Shown here: positions 1 through 8,582 of the stretch, piece after piece | How the letters are laid out: each line of letters begins with the position of its first letter | Numbering within the stretch: the stretch's first letter is position 1 | Origin: Spirochaetaceae bacterium | GTDB taxonomy: Bacteria; Spirochaetota; Spirochaetia; DSM-27196; SKKC01 | Direction of reading: 5' to 3' | DNA length: 43,505 nt | Assembly (NCBI GenBank): GCA_007128315.1 | Contig: SKXQ01000073.1 | Location: 1-43,505, forward strand | Program-made: the position numbers and the translations under genes | Notes under the pieces: generated by a model | What the model was told of the DNA's origin: nothing | Database searches by the model: none | What the model saw: the letters and a program-made list of their open reading frames with translations, nothing else

Positions 1-822
1 GATTTCGAAGAAATCGCACGAGGTTGCCCCGGCTTCAGCGGCGCCGACCTGGAAAACCTCCTGAACGAAGGCGCGCTCATAGCGGCTCGCACGCAGAAGA
101 CCGTCATTACCAGGGACGACATCATGGTTGCCCGAGACAAGATTCTCATGGGTCTTGAGCGCCGCAACCTCATTATTACCGACGAAGAAAAGAAGATTAT
201 TGCCTATCACGAAGCAGGACACGCAATTCTCGCCGCGATCCTTCCGCATGCAGACCCTCTGCACAAGGTCACCGTAGTCCCCCGTGACAGCGGCGCTATG
301 GGTGTGACACAGCAGCTTCCAGCCGGCGAGCGCTACGTATACTCGCGCGACTACCTGCTCGACCGCATCGCAGTGCTGCTCGGCGGACGGGCCGCCGAGG
401 ATCTCGTTATCAACAGTATTTCTACCGGCGCCGAGAGTGATTTCAGCGAAGCGACCAAACTTGCGAAGAGCATGGTCACCCGCTGGGGCATGAGTGACAA
501 GATCGGACCCATGGCGCTCGGCGGTGATCGCAAGGATGTCTTCCTCGGTGAGGAAATGGGCAGACCCAAGGACCACTCCGAGGAAACCATGCGCGAGGCG
601 GACGTGGAAATACGACACGTGATTACAGACGGCTACAAGAGAGCGAAGGAATCGCTTACCGAGAAGCGAAAGATACTCGAACAGCTCGCCGAGCGACTGC
701 TTACTGAAGAGGAAGTTTCCGGCAAGGCCGTGCTTGAAATGCTTGGCATCAAGGCGCCGGAAGCGCTCGCCGCAGCCGACTCCGGCACTCCTACCGGTCC
801 GACCGGTCCTGCCGAAATCTGA
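1..822 (+). CDS. ftsH: ATP-dependent zinc metalloprotease FtsH, C-terminal part (5' end outside window)
   Basis: This is the 3' portion of an inner-membrane AAA+ protease that degrades misassembled membrane proteins and regulatory proteins. The frame is open from base 1. It begins in the AAA lid (GFSGADLENLLNE), so the membrane anchor and Walker motifs lie upstream of the window. The M41 protease domain follows, with the zinc motif HEAGH at bases 208-222 and the downstream TGAESDFSEAT segment that carries the third zinc ligand (Asp) in this family. The tail after about base 700 is short and ends in a Thr/Pro/Gly-rich stretch, as is common for FtsH. The gene ends at a strong hairpin terminator shared with the convergent fabF. 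The identification is secure; only the N-terminal half is missing. Confidence 0.97.
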   Translation, partial: DFEEIARGCPGFSGADLENLLNEGALIAARTQKTVITRDDIMVARDKILMGLERRNLIITDEEKKIIAYHEAGHAILAAILPHADPLHKVTVVPRDSGAMGVTQQLPAGERYVYSRDYLLDRIAVLLGGRAAEDLVINSISTGAESDFSEATKLAKSMVTRWGMSDKIGPMALGGDRKDVFLGEEMGRPKDHSEETMREADVEIRHVITDGYKRAKESLTEKRKILEQLAERLLTEEEVSGKAVLEMLGIKAPEALAAADSGTPTGPTGPAEI

Positions 823-841
823 GCCTCGAAGCCGATTCAGG

Positions 842-872
842 AAAAAACCGCCCGGTGCCGGGCGGTTTTTTT
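842..872. terminator. Bidirectional intrinsic terminator between ftsH and fabF
   Basis: A perfect GC-rich inverted repeat (CCGCCCGG / CCGGGCGG, 848-855 with 858-865) is flanked by six A's on the left and seven T's on the right. Either strand therefore gives a stem followed by a U-tract. It lies 20 bases after the ftsH stop and 16 bases beyond the fabF stop, so it should end both convergent transcripts. Confidence 0.9.
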
Positions 873-888
873 ATGCAGACACGGTCGC

Positions 889-2130
889 TCAGGCAGGCTT
901 TTTCAGGATCAGAATCCCGTTATGCCCGCCAAACCCGAGACTGTTACTCATAGCCGCTCTCACCTGAGCCGGTCGCCCGACATTGGGTACGTGGTCCAGA
1001 TCGCATTCAGGATCAGGCGTATCGAGGTGTATCGTCGGCGGAACGTACCCGTCGATTATGCTCATGGCGGTAATGACCGCTTCGACTCCACCCGCGGCGC
1101 CAACGAGGTGCCCCGTCATTGACTTCGTCGAGGATACCGGAACCTTATACGCGTGCCCACCGAACGCACCCTTCACTGCTTTTACTTCGGTGGGATCGTT
1201 AATAGGTGTGCCTGTTCCGTGGGCGTTTATGTAGTCGATATCTTCCGGCTGCATGCCGGCGTCGGCAAGCGCTGCCCTCATGGCGGCTATCGCACCGACT
1301 CCCTCCGGATGAGGCTGCGTCAGATGATTGGCATCGCAGGTCATAGCCGACCCGGCGACCTCGACCTTCGGTACCCCTCCACGTTTCGTCATAAACGACT
1401 CGCGTTCGAGCACCATCAAACCACATCCCTCGCCCATGACAAAACCGTCGCGGTCGGCATCAAAGGGGCGGGATGCTCGTTCCGGCGCGTCGTTGTACGC
1501 GGTGGAAAGCGCCTGAATCACGTTAAATCCGGCTATGCCCATGCGCGTTACGCAGGCTTCAACCCCGCCTGCGATCACGACGTCGAGCATCCCGGCGCGC
1601 AACCACATGAGCGCCTGGGTAATGGCGTCGGTACCGGATGCACAGGCTGTCGCCATCGACAGAACCGGCCCCCGTATTCCGTGCGCAATTGCAATATTCG
1701 CCGGGCCTATGTTTGTAATGAGCTTCGGAATGGTCATGGGAGGCACCCGACCCGGCCCCTTTTCTATCAGCGCAAAATAGGAACTCTCAAGGGTTTCGAA
1801 GCCCCCGATGCCGACCCCCATCATAATGCCAACGCGATACGGATCGAATTCGCCCTGCCTGAGACCGGCGTCCTCGATGGCCTGTGCAGCTGCTGCGACC
1901 GAAAACTGCGAGAACGCGTCCATTTTTCGCGCGTCGCGCTTTTCCATGTAGTCGGAGGCGTTGAAGTTCTTTACTTCGGCAGCGATCTTCGTGGCGTACT
2001 CGTCGGCTTCGAAGCGGGTAATCGGTCCAATGCCCGTCCGCCCCTCGCGCAGATTCTTCCACATTTCGCCGACGCTGTTTCCGACCGGGGTTATCGCCCC
2101 CATTCCTGTCACAAATACGCGTTCAGACAT
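889..2130 (-). CDS. fabF: 3-oxoacyl-[acyl-carrier-protein] synthase II (FabF)
   Basis: This is the condensing enzyme of type II fatty acid synthesis; it elongates acyl-ACP with malonyl-ACP in the cytoplasm. The 413-aa length is normal for FabF. The thiolase-fold active site is complete: nucleophile Cys163 in TACASGTDAI, first His in NAHGTGTPINDPTE, and second His in SMTGHLVGAAGG. The N-terminal VFVTGMGAITPVG is typical. The gene lies 16 bases after fabG on the same strand, so the two are probably co-transcribed. An acpP gene, which often sits between fabG and fabF, is absent here. Confidence 0.96.
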   Translation of the reverse strand: MSERVFVTGMGAITPVGNSVGEMWKNLREGRTGIGPITRFEADEYATKIAAEVKNFNASDYMEKRDARKMDAFSQFSVAAAAQAIEDAGLRQGEFDPYRVGIMMGVGIGGFETLESSYFALIEKGPGRVPPMTIPKLITNIGPANIAIAHGIRGPVLSMATACASGTDAITQALMWLRAGMLDVVIAGGVEACVTRMGIAGFNVIQALSTAYNDAPERASRPFDADRDGFVMGEGCGLMVLERESFMTKRGGVPKVEVAGSAMTCDANHLTQPHPEGVGAIAAMRAALADAGMQPEDIDYINAHGTGTPINDPTEVKAVKGAFGGHAYKVPVSSTKSMTGHLVGAAGGVEAVITAMSIIDGYVPPTIHLDTPDPECDLDHVPNVGRPAQVRAAMSNSLGFGGHNGILILKKPA

Positions 2131-2146
2131 TTTCCGACCTCCGTCG

Positions 2147-2890
2147 TTACATCGCCATGCCGCCGGTAATCGGCAGCACCTGTCCGGTCATGTATGATGA
2201 TGCATCCCCCGCAAGGAAGACACAGACCGAGGCCACTTCTTCGGGCTTGCCTACGCGCCCCATAGGAATCTGACTCACCAGCGCCTCACGTTGCTCCCCG
2301 GTGAGTTTACCGGTCATGTCTGTCTCAATAAAACCGGGGGCAATTGCGTTGACCCGAACGCTGCGACCGGCGACCTCGCGGGCAAGACTTTTCGTAAGTC
2401 CGACCATGCCCGCCTTCGAAGCGGCATAGTTTACCTGTCCGCCGTTCCCGATCAGACCGACAATGCTTGTTACGTTGATAATGCTTCCTGAGCGCTGCTT
2501 GATCATAATCCGCGAAACCGTGCGGCACGTGTAGAATGCACTCGAAAGATTGACCCGCAGCACATCGTCCCAGTCCTCGTTCTTCATGCGGAAGACCAGA
2601 CCATCCCGGGTTATGCCCGCGTTATTCACGAGAACGTCGATAGACCCCATGGCGGCATGCAGGTCTTTCATGGCTGCGGTGATCGATTCTTCGTCTCCCA
2701 CGTCCGCCTGACGGAAGACAACCGACCCCCCGTGCTTCGAAGCCATGGCCTCAAGCGCCGTGTGCTCCTCTGCTTGCGTACGGGACACATACGCAACGTT
2801 CGCGCCTTCGGCGAGGAAGGCCTCGACTATCGATTTCCCGATGCCACGCGAGCCACCCGTAATGATTGCATTTTTTCCTTCCAAGATCAT
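2147..2890 (-). CDS. fabG: 3-oxoacyl-[acyl-carrier-protein] reductase (FabG)
   Basis: This NADPH-dependent reductase carries out the first reduction of the fatty acid elongation cycle. The 247-aa short-chain dehydrogenase shows the cofactor glycine motif TGGSRGIG near the N-terminus, NNAGITRDGL, a Ser in INVTSIVG, and the catalytic YAASK. The C-terminal motif PITGGMAM is typical of FabG. An AGGAG lies upstream of ATG 2890. It is the first gene of a fabG-fabF pair and is divergent from the lipoprotein gene at 3020. Family members are hard to separate by eye, but the strong FabG-like motifs and the fabF neighbour support this call. Confidence 0.94.
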   Translation of the reverse strand: MILEGKNAIITGGSRGIGKSIVEAFLAEGANVAYVSRTQAEEHTALEAMASKHGGSVVFRQADVGDEESITAAMKDLHAAMGSIDVLVNNAGITRDGLVFRMKNEDWDDVLRVNLSSAFYTCRTVSRIMIKQRSGSIINVTSIVGLIGNGGQVNYAASKAGMVGLTKSLAREVAGRSVRVNAIAPGFIETDMTGKLTGEQREALVSQIPMGRVGKPEEVASVCVFLAGDASSYMTGQVLPITGGMAM

Positions 2891-2956
2891 TCCGTTACAC
2901 TCCTGATAATCGGTCAGCGACCGACAATGACCACAACCATATCACGCCTCAACAGG

Positions 2957-2984
2957 CCGTGTACACAAGCCACCACCCGTGTAC
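2957..2984. repeat. Direct repeat CCGTGTAC x2 in the fabG upstream region
   Basis: The octamer CCGTGTAC occurs at 2957-2964 and 2977-2984, exactly 20 bases apart (about two helical turns). It lies in the 129-base intergenic region between divergent fabG and the lipoprotein gene. The spacing would put two protein contacts on the same DNA face, but no regulator is known here, and an operator role is only a possibility. Confidence 0.35.
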
Positions 2985-3019
2985 TTTTCCCCGAACCGTG
3001 ATATTTTTTCTCCAGACTG

Positions 3020-4924
3020 ATGATAAAAATTCTGCCGCTTGCGGCCATCCTGAGCATACTCCTCTTCTCCTGCGACATGGGCCCGTCCCTCGACCGCCCT
3101 GCTCACGAAGTTACCGGGCCCGGCTTCCGCATAATTCACCTCGGGGAGAACCGCAGGAGCGCGTTTACGATAGATCTGTCACTCGATCGGGCGTCAGACG
3201 TTTTTGTGGTGTTCACCAACCCGACGGACAGCAGCCAGACGCTTCCAGAGCTCCGTGTGAGCCCCGAGACGGCGTTCCAGTCGCTGCGCCTGAACGCGCT
3301 GTCGTCGTGGGAAAACACCAGAGTCGCGCACAGCCTGTCAGGCACCGGTACGCTGTCGGCGACGACCAGTGACGCTGTGAGTGCCGACACAAGGGCTCCC
3401 GTACACCGCGGAAACGCCCGGATCGGCGTGCCCGGTCTGCGCGAGGTTGATCCCGCGTGGTTTGAGGATAGCGGCGATGCCGCGGAGGCGGACGCGACAT
3501 CCGAACCGGAGGACGTGTTGCGTTCAAGCGGTCTCGAGGCGTCAGAATATGAGGCAGGGGAAACCGCAGAGACGCTCTGGCGGCTTCTCAACGCGGACCC
3601 CCTGGATTTCGAGCCCGTGGAAGCAACGGTCCGGTACTTCGACGAGCCGCTTTCCGGCTTCCGTCTGGTGATATGGGTGGAAAATGATCTCTGGGACGGA
3701 AACGGAGGATCCGGCAATATCCAGCAGGACATGGTCGATACCCTGGGCGATGCGCTGACAAAGACCGAATCGGGTACGAGTGTATTCCAGACCCTCACGA
3801 ATACGTTCGGACAGCCCTGGGGAGAGACTGCCGTCAGCGGAGTCCTGCCGGAGCACACCGAAACGGTTCACGTGTTCCTGGCAGATATTGCCGAAGTCGG
3901 CAGCAACCTCGGCAACGGCTTTGTCGCCGGCTACTTCTTCGCACGAGACGTGTTTCTGAACTCGTCAACGACGAGCAGTCTGCCCGGCAACGAGAAACTC
4001 ATGGTCTACGTGCACGGCCCGGCCTTCGCCACCGGCGCCGGCGCCGGAACGTGGGAACTGACCGACTTCTGGCCGAGCGAAATGGCTCTGACTACCGCGC
4101 ACGAATTGCAGCATCTGATCAACTACTACCAGTCCACTGTCCGGACGGGTCGAAAGCGAACCGATGTCTGGCTCGACGAGCTCATGTCCGTGCTGTCCGA
4201 AGAGCTGATCGCGGAACGGTTTCGCCAGTTCAGCGAGTTGGAGGCGTTGCCAGATGCCGACAGCAGCTTCCTCGGCCCGCGGGGGGTTCCACCTGGCGTC
4301 CGTCGGCCCATCGACACGGTCGAAGCCGTCGGAAGACTCGTAGATTTCGTGCTCGTACCGGATCGGGCTCTCACGGTCTGGGGAGGGGCTGTGCAGTACG
4401 ACTACGCGGCAAGTTATGCCTTCGGCACCTGGCTCGTGCGAAACTTCGGCGGCGTCGGGCTGCTTCCACGCATCCACGAGAGCACATCTACGGGCACCCG
4501 CGCTGTCGAGGACGCGGTGCGGTGGCATACCGGCGAGAGCCTGACCTTCGGCGAACTGCTCGAGCGATGGGCTGCCGCAAATGTTCTGAGCGACCGCAAT
4601 ATTCCAGCCCGGTCGTACCGGCTTACAGCGAGCGCCTGGTTCGACAGCGAGCCTGGTGCGGGCGACACATCGGTATCAGAGCAGATTCGCCTCGGGGACA
4701 TTCCCTTCCGCCAATATCGACAGGCCGTAGACGGTGGAGAGACCGGACTGTTTACATTCCCGCCGAACAACAGCTCAATTGTCTCACAATTGCACGGCTC
4801 CAGCCACGCCCCGCACTCGAACCTCTACTACCAGGCGGCCGCCGGCCATACCGGCCCCATAACCCTCGACATCACAGGTGCCCGAGCCGGACGTGCGACC
4901 ATCGTCATCCTTGAAGATCAGTAA
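3020..4924 (+). CDS. Lipoprotein zinc metalloprotease, peptidase M30 (hyicolysin)-like
   Basis: This 634-aa protein is predicted to be exported and lipid-anchored. It has an N-terminal hydrophobic signal with lipobox LLFSC around residues 14-18. The likely zinc-binding motif is HELQH (His361, Glu362, His365; bases 4100-4114) in the context TTAHELQHLINYYQ, followed by the Glu-rich helix WLDELMSVLSEELI. This resembles the M30/hyicolysin family. Between the anchor and the catalytic region are roughly 200 acidic residues with no recognised domain. The C-terminal ~150 residues look beta-rich. No SD is clear before ATG 3020, but the next residues form the signal peptide, so the start is reasonable. 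It stands alone after the divergent fab region and is followed after 48 bases by another envelope gene. Substrate unknown. Confidence 0.72.
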   Translation: MIKILPLAAILSILLFSCDMGPSLDRPAHEVTGPGFRIIHLGENRRSAFTIDLSLDRASDVFVVFTNPTDSSQTLPELRVSPETAFQSLRLNALSSWENTRVAHSLSGTGTLSATTSDAVSADTRAPVHRGNARIGVPGLREVDPAWFEDSGDAAEADATSEPEDVLRSSGLEASEYEAGETAETLWRLLNADPLDFEPVEATVRYFDEPLSGFRLVIWVENDLWDGNGGSGNIQQDMVDTLGDALTKTESGTSVFQTLTNTFGQPWGETAVSGVLPEHTETVHVFLADIAEVGSNLGNGFVAGYFFARDVFLNSSTTSSLPGNEKLMVYVHGPAFATGAGAGTWELTDFWPSEMALTTAHELQHLINYYQSTVRTGRKRTDVWLDELMSVLSEELIAERFRQFSELEALPDADSSFLGPRGVPPGVRRPIDTVEAVGRLVDFVLVPDRALTVWGGAVQYDYAASYAFGTWLVRNFGGVGLLPRIHESTSTGTRAVEDAVRWHTGESLTFGELLERWAAANVLSDRNIPARSYRLTASAWFDSEPGAGDTSVSEQIRLGDIPFRQYRQAVDGGETGLFTFPPNNSSIVSQLHGSSHAPHSNLYYQAAAGHTGPITLDITGARAGRATIVILEDQ

Positions 4925-4972
4925 ACCTCCGGTAATGGCCCAGCACGGGCTATCACTGTTACATTAGGGGAA

Positions 4973-6181
4973 ATGGCAAAAAAGCGATCCAGATTCATTC
5001 TCTACAGCGGTATTCTGATTCTCGCGTTTCTGCTGTTCGACCCCTTCAACGTCATGCCTGATCGGGGCGTCCGGAGACCGGGGATCGACGCGGAACGGGC
5101 GACTGCAATGGCGCAGCATCTCGAGACCATGCACCGAAGTCCTGAGGACTACCTGCTCGATACGCTGCAGGAGAACCGGATCGTTTTCCTGGGCACGATA
5201 GGCAGAATCAGGCAGCACGCGGAATTCGTCGCGCAGATGGTTGAGGCACTTCCCCTCTCGGGGGTATATACCCTGGCGGTCGACTTTTTGCTGGCTGACG
5301 ATCAGGAGGTCGTCGACGCGCTGGTCAACGCAAGCACGTTCGACCGCCGGACAGCTGCGGACCTGCTGCTGCGACGGGATGTCCTGTTCGGCTTCGAGGA
5401 TTATGTTGACGTTCTCGAGGCGGTGTGGCATTACAATCAGGGCCGCCCCGATGGCTCCGAAGCGATACGTGTGACAGCCCTTTCGCAGCGCTTCAACTAT
5501 GCGGCAATAGAAACGCGGGAGGACATACAGAACCCCGAACGGATGCGTGCGGTACTGCCTGACGGCCCCCCCGATACCTACATGGCAAATCAGATCCTCG
5601 AACGCATCGTTGAAACAGACCGGAGGACGCTTGTTTTCATGCGCAAGCCTCACGCCTTATCGGGATTCAACCTTTCGAGCGTCGCTGAGGAAATGGCGGA
5701 ACTCGGTTTCGAGAATGTACGCCCTGCGGGTGTGCAGGTTCGTGAAGCGGTTGGTGACGGCGTCGTGACGATCCTCCTGCACGGACCCTGGCCGGATAAC
5801 AGTCGCATGCAGGGAATGAACTACGCAGCCGACGGCTATATCGAGGCGGTACTCGACAGGCTTCCTGACGGTCTGCAGCGTGCGGGGTTTTCCCTGGGAA
5901 CTGACCCCCTGGGAAGTCTCGGTATTCGCACTACGCAGCTCGGTGACCCGGAGAACCCGCGTGCTTTCCGCGACATTGCCGACGGGTACCTCGTCGTTGA
6001 GCGGAGCGCAAGACTCGCGGCGAGCCGCGTAATACCAGACTTTTATACGCGCGAAAATATCGAGTACGCGCGACAGAACTTTCCGGGGCCGCCTGACGAC
6101 TCCATGGATGAGCAGTCTTTACAGGAATATTTCCGGGGAATCGTACAGGCCTTCGACAGGAGTCTGAGGGAATTTCGATAA
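4973..6181 (+). CDS. Membrane-anchored protein with weak resemblance to ChaN/erythromycin-esterase-like fold
   Basis: This 402-aa protein has one N-terminal hydrophobic segment (about residues 8-23: a basic n-region, then ILYSGILILAFLLF) and a soluble remainder, so it is probably anchored in the inner membrane facing out. The part from about residue 60, RIVFLGTIGRIRQH followed by YTLAVDFLLADDQEVVDAL and later VLEAVWHYNQG, has the spacing of the ChaN/Ere (Tiki-like) fold. The usual GExH and Glu positions are replaced (GTIG; Asp for Glu), so hydrolytic activity is doubtful. This is a pattern impression, not a match. A purine-rich AGGGG lies only two bases before ATG 4973, an unusually short spacing. 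It lies 67 bases before fabH on the same strand. Confidence 0.5.
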   Translation: MAKKRSRFILYSGILILAFLLFDPFNVMPDRGVRRPGIDAERATAMAQHLETMHRSPEDYLLDTLQENRIVFLGTIGRIRQHAEFVAQMVEALPLSGVYTLAVDFLLADDQEVVDALVNASTFDRRTAADLLLRRDVLFGFEDYVDVLEAVWHYNQGRPDGSEAIRVTALSQRFNYAAIETREDIQNPERMRAVLPDGPPDTYMANQILERIVETDRRTLVFMRKPHALSGFNLSSVAEEMAELGFENVRPAGVQVREAVGDGVVTILLHGPWPDNSRMQGMNYAADGYIEAVLDRLPDGLQRAGFSLGTDPLGSLGIRTTQLGDPENPRAFRDIADGYLVVERSARLAASRVIPDFYTRENIEYARQNFPGPPDDSMDEQSLQEYFRGIVQAFDRSLREFR

Positions 6182-6248
6182 GCCGAGCGGCTTGACCGAG
6201 GGCTGGTCAGTCCGTAGAGTCACGGCTTTATACATCAAGGAGCAGTCA

Positions 6249-7232
6249 GTGCAAGCACAGGTGACAGGGATTGGTGCCTACGTACCGGAACGGCGGATGT
6301 CTAACGACGAAATCGCGCAGATCGTCGACACATCGGATGAATGGATACGCAGTCATACCGGAATCGGTTCGCGTCACATTGCGGCTGACGACGAAGCGGC
6401 TTCTGATCTCGGCGCACGGGCGGCTGAGCGAGCCATCACGGATGCGGGAATCAGCGCACACGATGTGGATATGATTCTCCTCGCGACCTCGACTCCTGAC
6501 TACCCGGGGCTCCCGTCCACCGCGTGCATCGTACAGGATCAGATCGGCGCCGGGAATGCCGCCGCCATGGATCTCGTGGCCGCCTGCAGCGGATTCGTCT
6601 ACGGGCTCGAGACGGCCCGGGCCTACGTGGAAAGTGGCCTTGCACGGACGGTGCTGCTAATCGGCAGTGAGGTCTACAGTCGCATTGTTAACTGGAAGGA
6701 CAGGAGTACGTGCGTACTGTTCGGTGATGGCGCGGGTGCCGCTGTCATACAGGCGCAGGAATCGACCGGATCGGGGATACGGGCATCGTACCTCAGGAGT
6801 CGCGGGTCAGATGCGAAGAGCCTCTACAGACCCGCCGGCGGAAGCAGAACGCCGCTCGCCGACGGCGACACAACCGATGAGCGGTCGTTCCTGTACATGG
6901 ACGGACGTCGGGTCTACAACTTTGCCGTGTCTGTGCTTGTGGAGATCATTACCACGCTCCTTGAACGCGAAGGTCTCACAATAGACGATGTCGACTACAT
7001 TGTTCCTCATCAGGCAAACATCCGCATTCTCGATGCCGCGGCCAGGCGCGGGGGTATACCCAAAGACAAGTTCTTTACGAACCTCGAAGAGTTTGCCAAT
7101 ACTTCAGCGGCCTCAATTCCTATCGCTCTGGATCAGATGAAACGCTCAGGCCTGATCAGCCACGGCAGCACCATTATGACCATAGGGTTCGGTAGCGGCC
7201 TGACGTTCGGTGGTAACCTGATTACGCTCTGA
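6249..7232 (+). CDS. fabH: 3-oxoacyl-[acyl-carrier-protein] synthase III (FabH)
   Basis: FabH starts fatty acid synthesis by condensing acetyl-CoA (or another short acyl-CoA) with malonyl-ACP. The 327-aa product has the full Cys-His-Asn triad: Cys113 in DLVAACSGFVYG, His in VPHQANIRI, and Asn in FANTSAASIP. The open frame extends back to 6192, but GTG 6249 is preferred. It has AAGGAG six bases upstream, and the protein then begins QAQVTGIGAYVP, as FabH proteins do. The 3' end overlaps the convergent histidine kinase gene by 87 bases. It is not in the fabG-fabF unit. Confidence 0.95.
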   Translation: MQAQVTGIGAYVPERRMSNDEIAQIVDTSDEWIRSHTGIGSRHIAADDEAASDLGARAAERAITDAGISAHDVDMILLATSTPDYPGLPSTACIVQDQIGAGNAAAMDLVAACSGFVYGLETARAYVESGLARTVLLIGSEVYSRIVNWKDRSTCVLFGDGAGAAVIQAQESTGSGIRASYLRSRGSDAKSLYRPAGGSRTPLADGDTTDERSFLYMDGRRVYNFAVSVLVEIITTLLEREGLTIDDVDYIVPHQANIRILDAAARRGGIPKDKFFTNLEEFANTSAASIPIALDQMKRSGLISHGSTIMTIGFGSGLTFGGNLITL

Positions 7233-8453
7233 GGCCGATGGAGCGACCGGGGTGTTCGGCAGGGAAAGCGTAACCGCGGTACCATGGCCGAGCCCGGACT
7301 TGACGTCTATCTGACCGCCGATTTTTCTCGCGAAATCATGACAGAACAGCATTGCCAGCCCTGCTCCGCGCTCTCCGTCGGTTCCAGCGGCCTGTTTTCG
7401 CGAACCCCAGTCGAAGAGCGTACTGATCCGATCGGGTGGTATTCCCACGCCCGTGTCCCGCACGCGTATACGCGTCACCTCGCTGTCTTTCTGCACTGAA
7501 ACGGTGATACGCCCGCCTCTGGTAAACTTGTTGGCATTGGTCAACAGATTCCAGATTATGAAAATAAGCACATTCCGGTCGCTGCGTACGATTTCGCCGG
7601 CTTCGATTTCGACAGCCAGGGCGTTGGATTTCGCTGCAATATCCTTCTCAAGCGGCTCGAGAATTTCCCGCACCAGCGACTCGAGGGGTATATCGTGTAT
7701 CAAAAACGGAGCTTCACCGAGCTCGCGCGACGACCATCCTATCACGTTACTGAGCAGATATTCCGTGGACTTGAGCATACTCGCAAGCTCGTCAAGAAGC
7801 TCCTGCTGCTCATCTGCGGTGACCGCATTGTTCTGAAGCAGTGATATGAAGGATACGATATTCGCCATAGGAGAGCGAAGGTCGTGAGCCAGAATAGCCA
7901 TGAGGCGCGACTTGAGGTCAGAAAGCTCCTGCAGACGCCTGTTCTGCTCCAGTATCTGTGCGTGAGCCCGTCGAAGTTCAAGCAGGGTGGAGACATGGCG
8001 AGACAGAACACCTAACGCGGCAATCTGCTCTTCGGTGAGTATCCGTGGCGTGCGATCGATTGCACAGAGAGCGCCGATCCGTGCCCCGGAGGCGGTTGTA
8101 ATCGGCATGCCCGCGTAAAAACGAATACCCGGGTTATCGGTGACCAGCGGGTTGTCGTGAAAGCGCTCGTCAGTGGTGGCATCCTCGACGACGAAGAGCT
8201 CATTACCCAGGATTGTGTGGGCGCAGAAGGCAACATCCCGAGGTGTTTCGCGATCCTCAAGCCCGACGGCAGCCTTGAACCACTGGCGGTCCGCATCGAC
8301 AAAGGAGATATTGCTGATTGGTGTTTCGCAGATTTGTGCGACAAGGTGCACGATATCGTCGAAATCCTTTTCCGCGTCCGTGTCGAGAATGTCAAGGCCG
8401 CGAAGCTCAGCAAGACGTTTATCTTCGTCGGCCGGGAGTTCTGCTGATTTCAT
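7146..8453 (-). CDS. GAF-domain sensor histidine kinase (orphan)
   Basis: This 435-aa soluble kinase has no membrane segment. Residues ~20-160 form a GAF domain (EKDFDDIVHLVAQIC through GARIGALCAID). A short coiled linker follows, then the HisKA helix with phospho-acceptor His190 in LAHDLRSPMANI. The HATPase domain follows, with N-box (WNLLTNANKF), DTGVGIPP and GAGLAML. The last ~30 residues lie beyond the kinase fold and are encoded in the 87-base overlap with convergent fabH; they look like run-on sequence. SD TAAGGA precedes ATG 8453. No response regulator is adjacent; the upstream gene is a decayed diguanylate cyclase. The signal could be a small cytosolic ligand, but nothing in the sequence names it. 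Confidence 0.88.
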   Translation of the reverse strand: MKSAELPADEDKRLAELRGLDILDTDAEKDFDDIVHLVAQICETPISNISFVDADRQWFKAAVGLEDRETPRDVAFCAHTILGNELFVVEDATTDERFHDNPLVTDNPGIRFYAGMPITTASGARIGALCAIDRTPRILTEEQIAALGVLSRHVSTLLELRRAHAQILEQNRRLQELSDLKSRLMAILAHDLRSPMANIVSFISLLQNNAVTADEQQELLDELASMLKSTEYLLSNVIGWSSRELGEAPFLIHDIPLESLVREILEPLEKDIAAKSNALAVEIEAGEIVRSDRNVLIFIIWNLLTNANKFTRGGRITVSVQKDSEVTRIRVRDTGVGIPPDRISTLFDWGSRKQAAGTDGERGAGLAMLFCHDFARKIGGQIDVKSGLGHGTAVTLSLPNTPVAPSASERNQVTTERQAATEPYGHNGAAVADQA

Positions 8454-8582
8454 TATACTTTATTTCCTTACATTCGGTTTCGTGCAGCTGGCTGTTCGAC
8501 TCATAGTATCAGCATTGGAAACGGATACGCTACGCTACTATCGGTCCCGGCGGCCCTATTACGAGAACAAATGGCACCGATT

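Noticed and set aside
1153-2169. 338-codon plus-strand frame
   Set aside because: It is antisense to fabF, which has a complete active site.
4051-4914. 287-codon frame within the M30-like lipoprotein gene
   Set aside because: It is a shifted-frame shadow, Arg-rich with no motifs, while the main frame has a signal peptide and HELQH.
4934-4954. GCCC/GGGC hairpin between the lipoprotein gene and the next gene as a terminator
   Set aside because: The stem is only about four base pairs and no T-tract follows.
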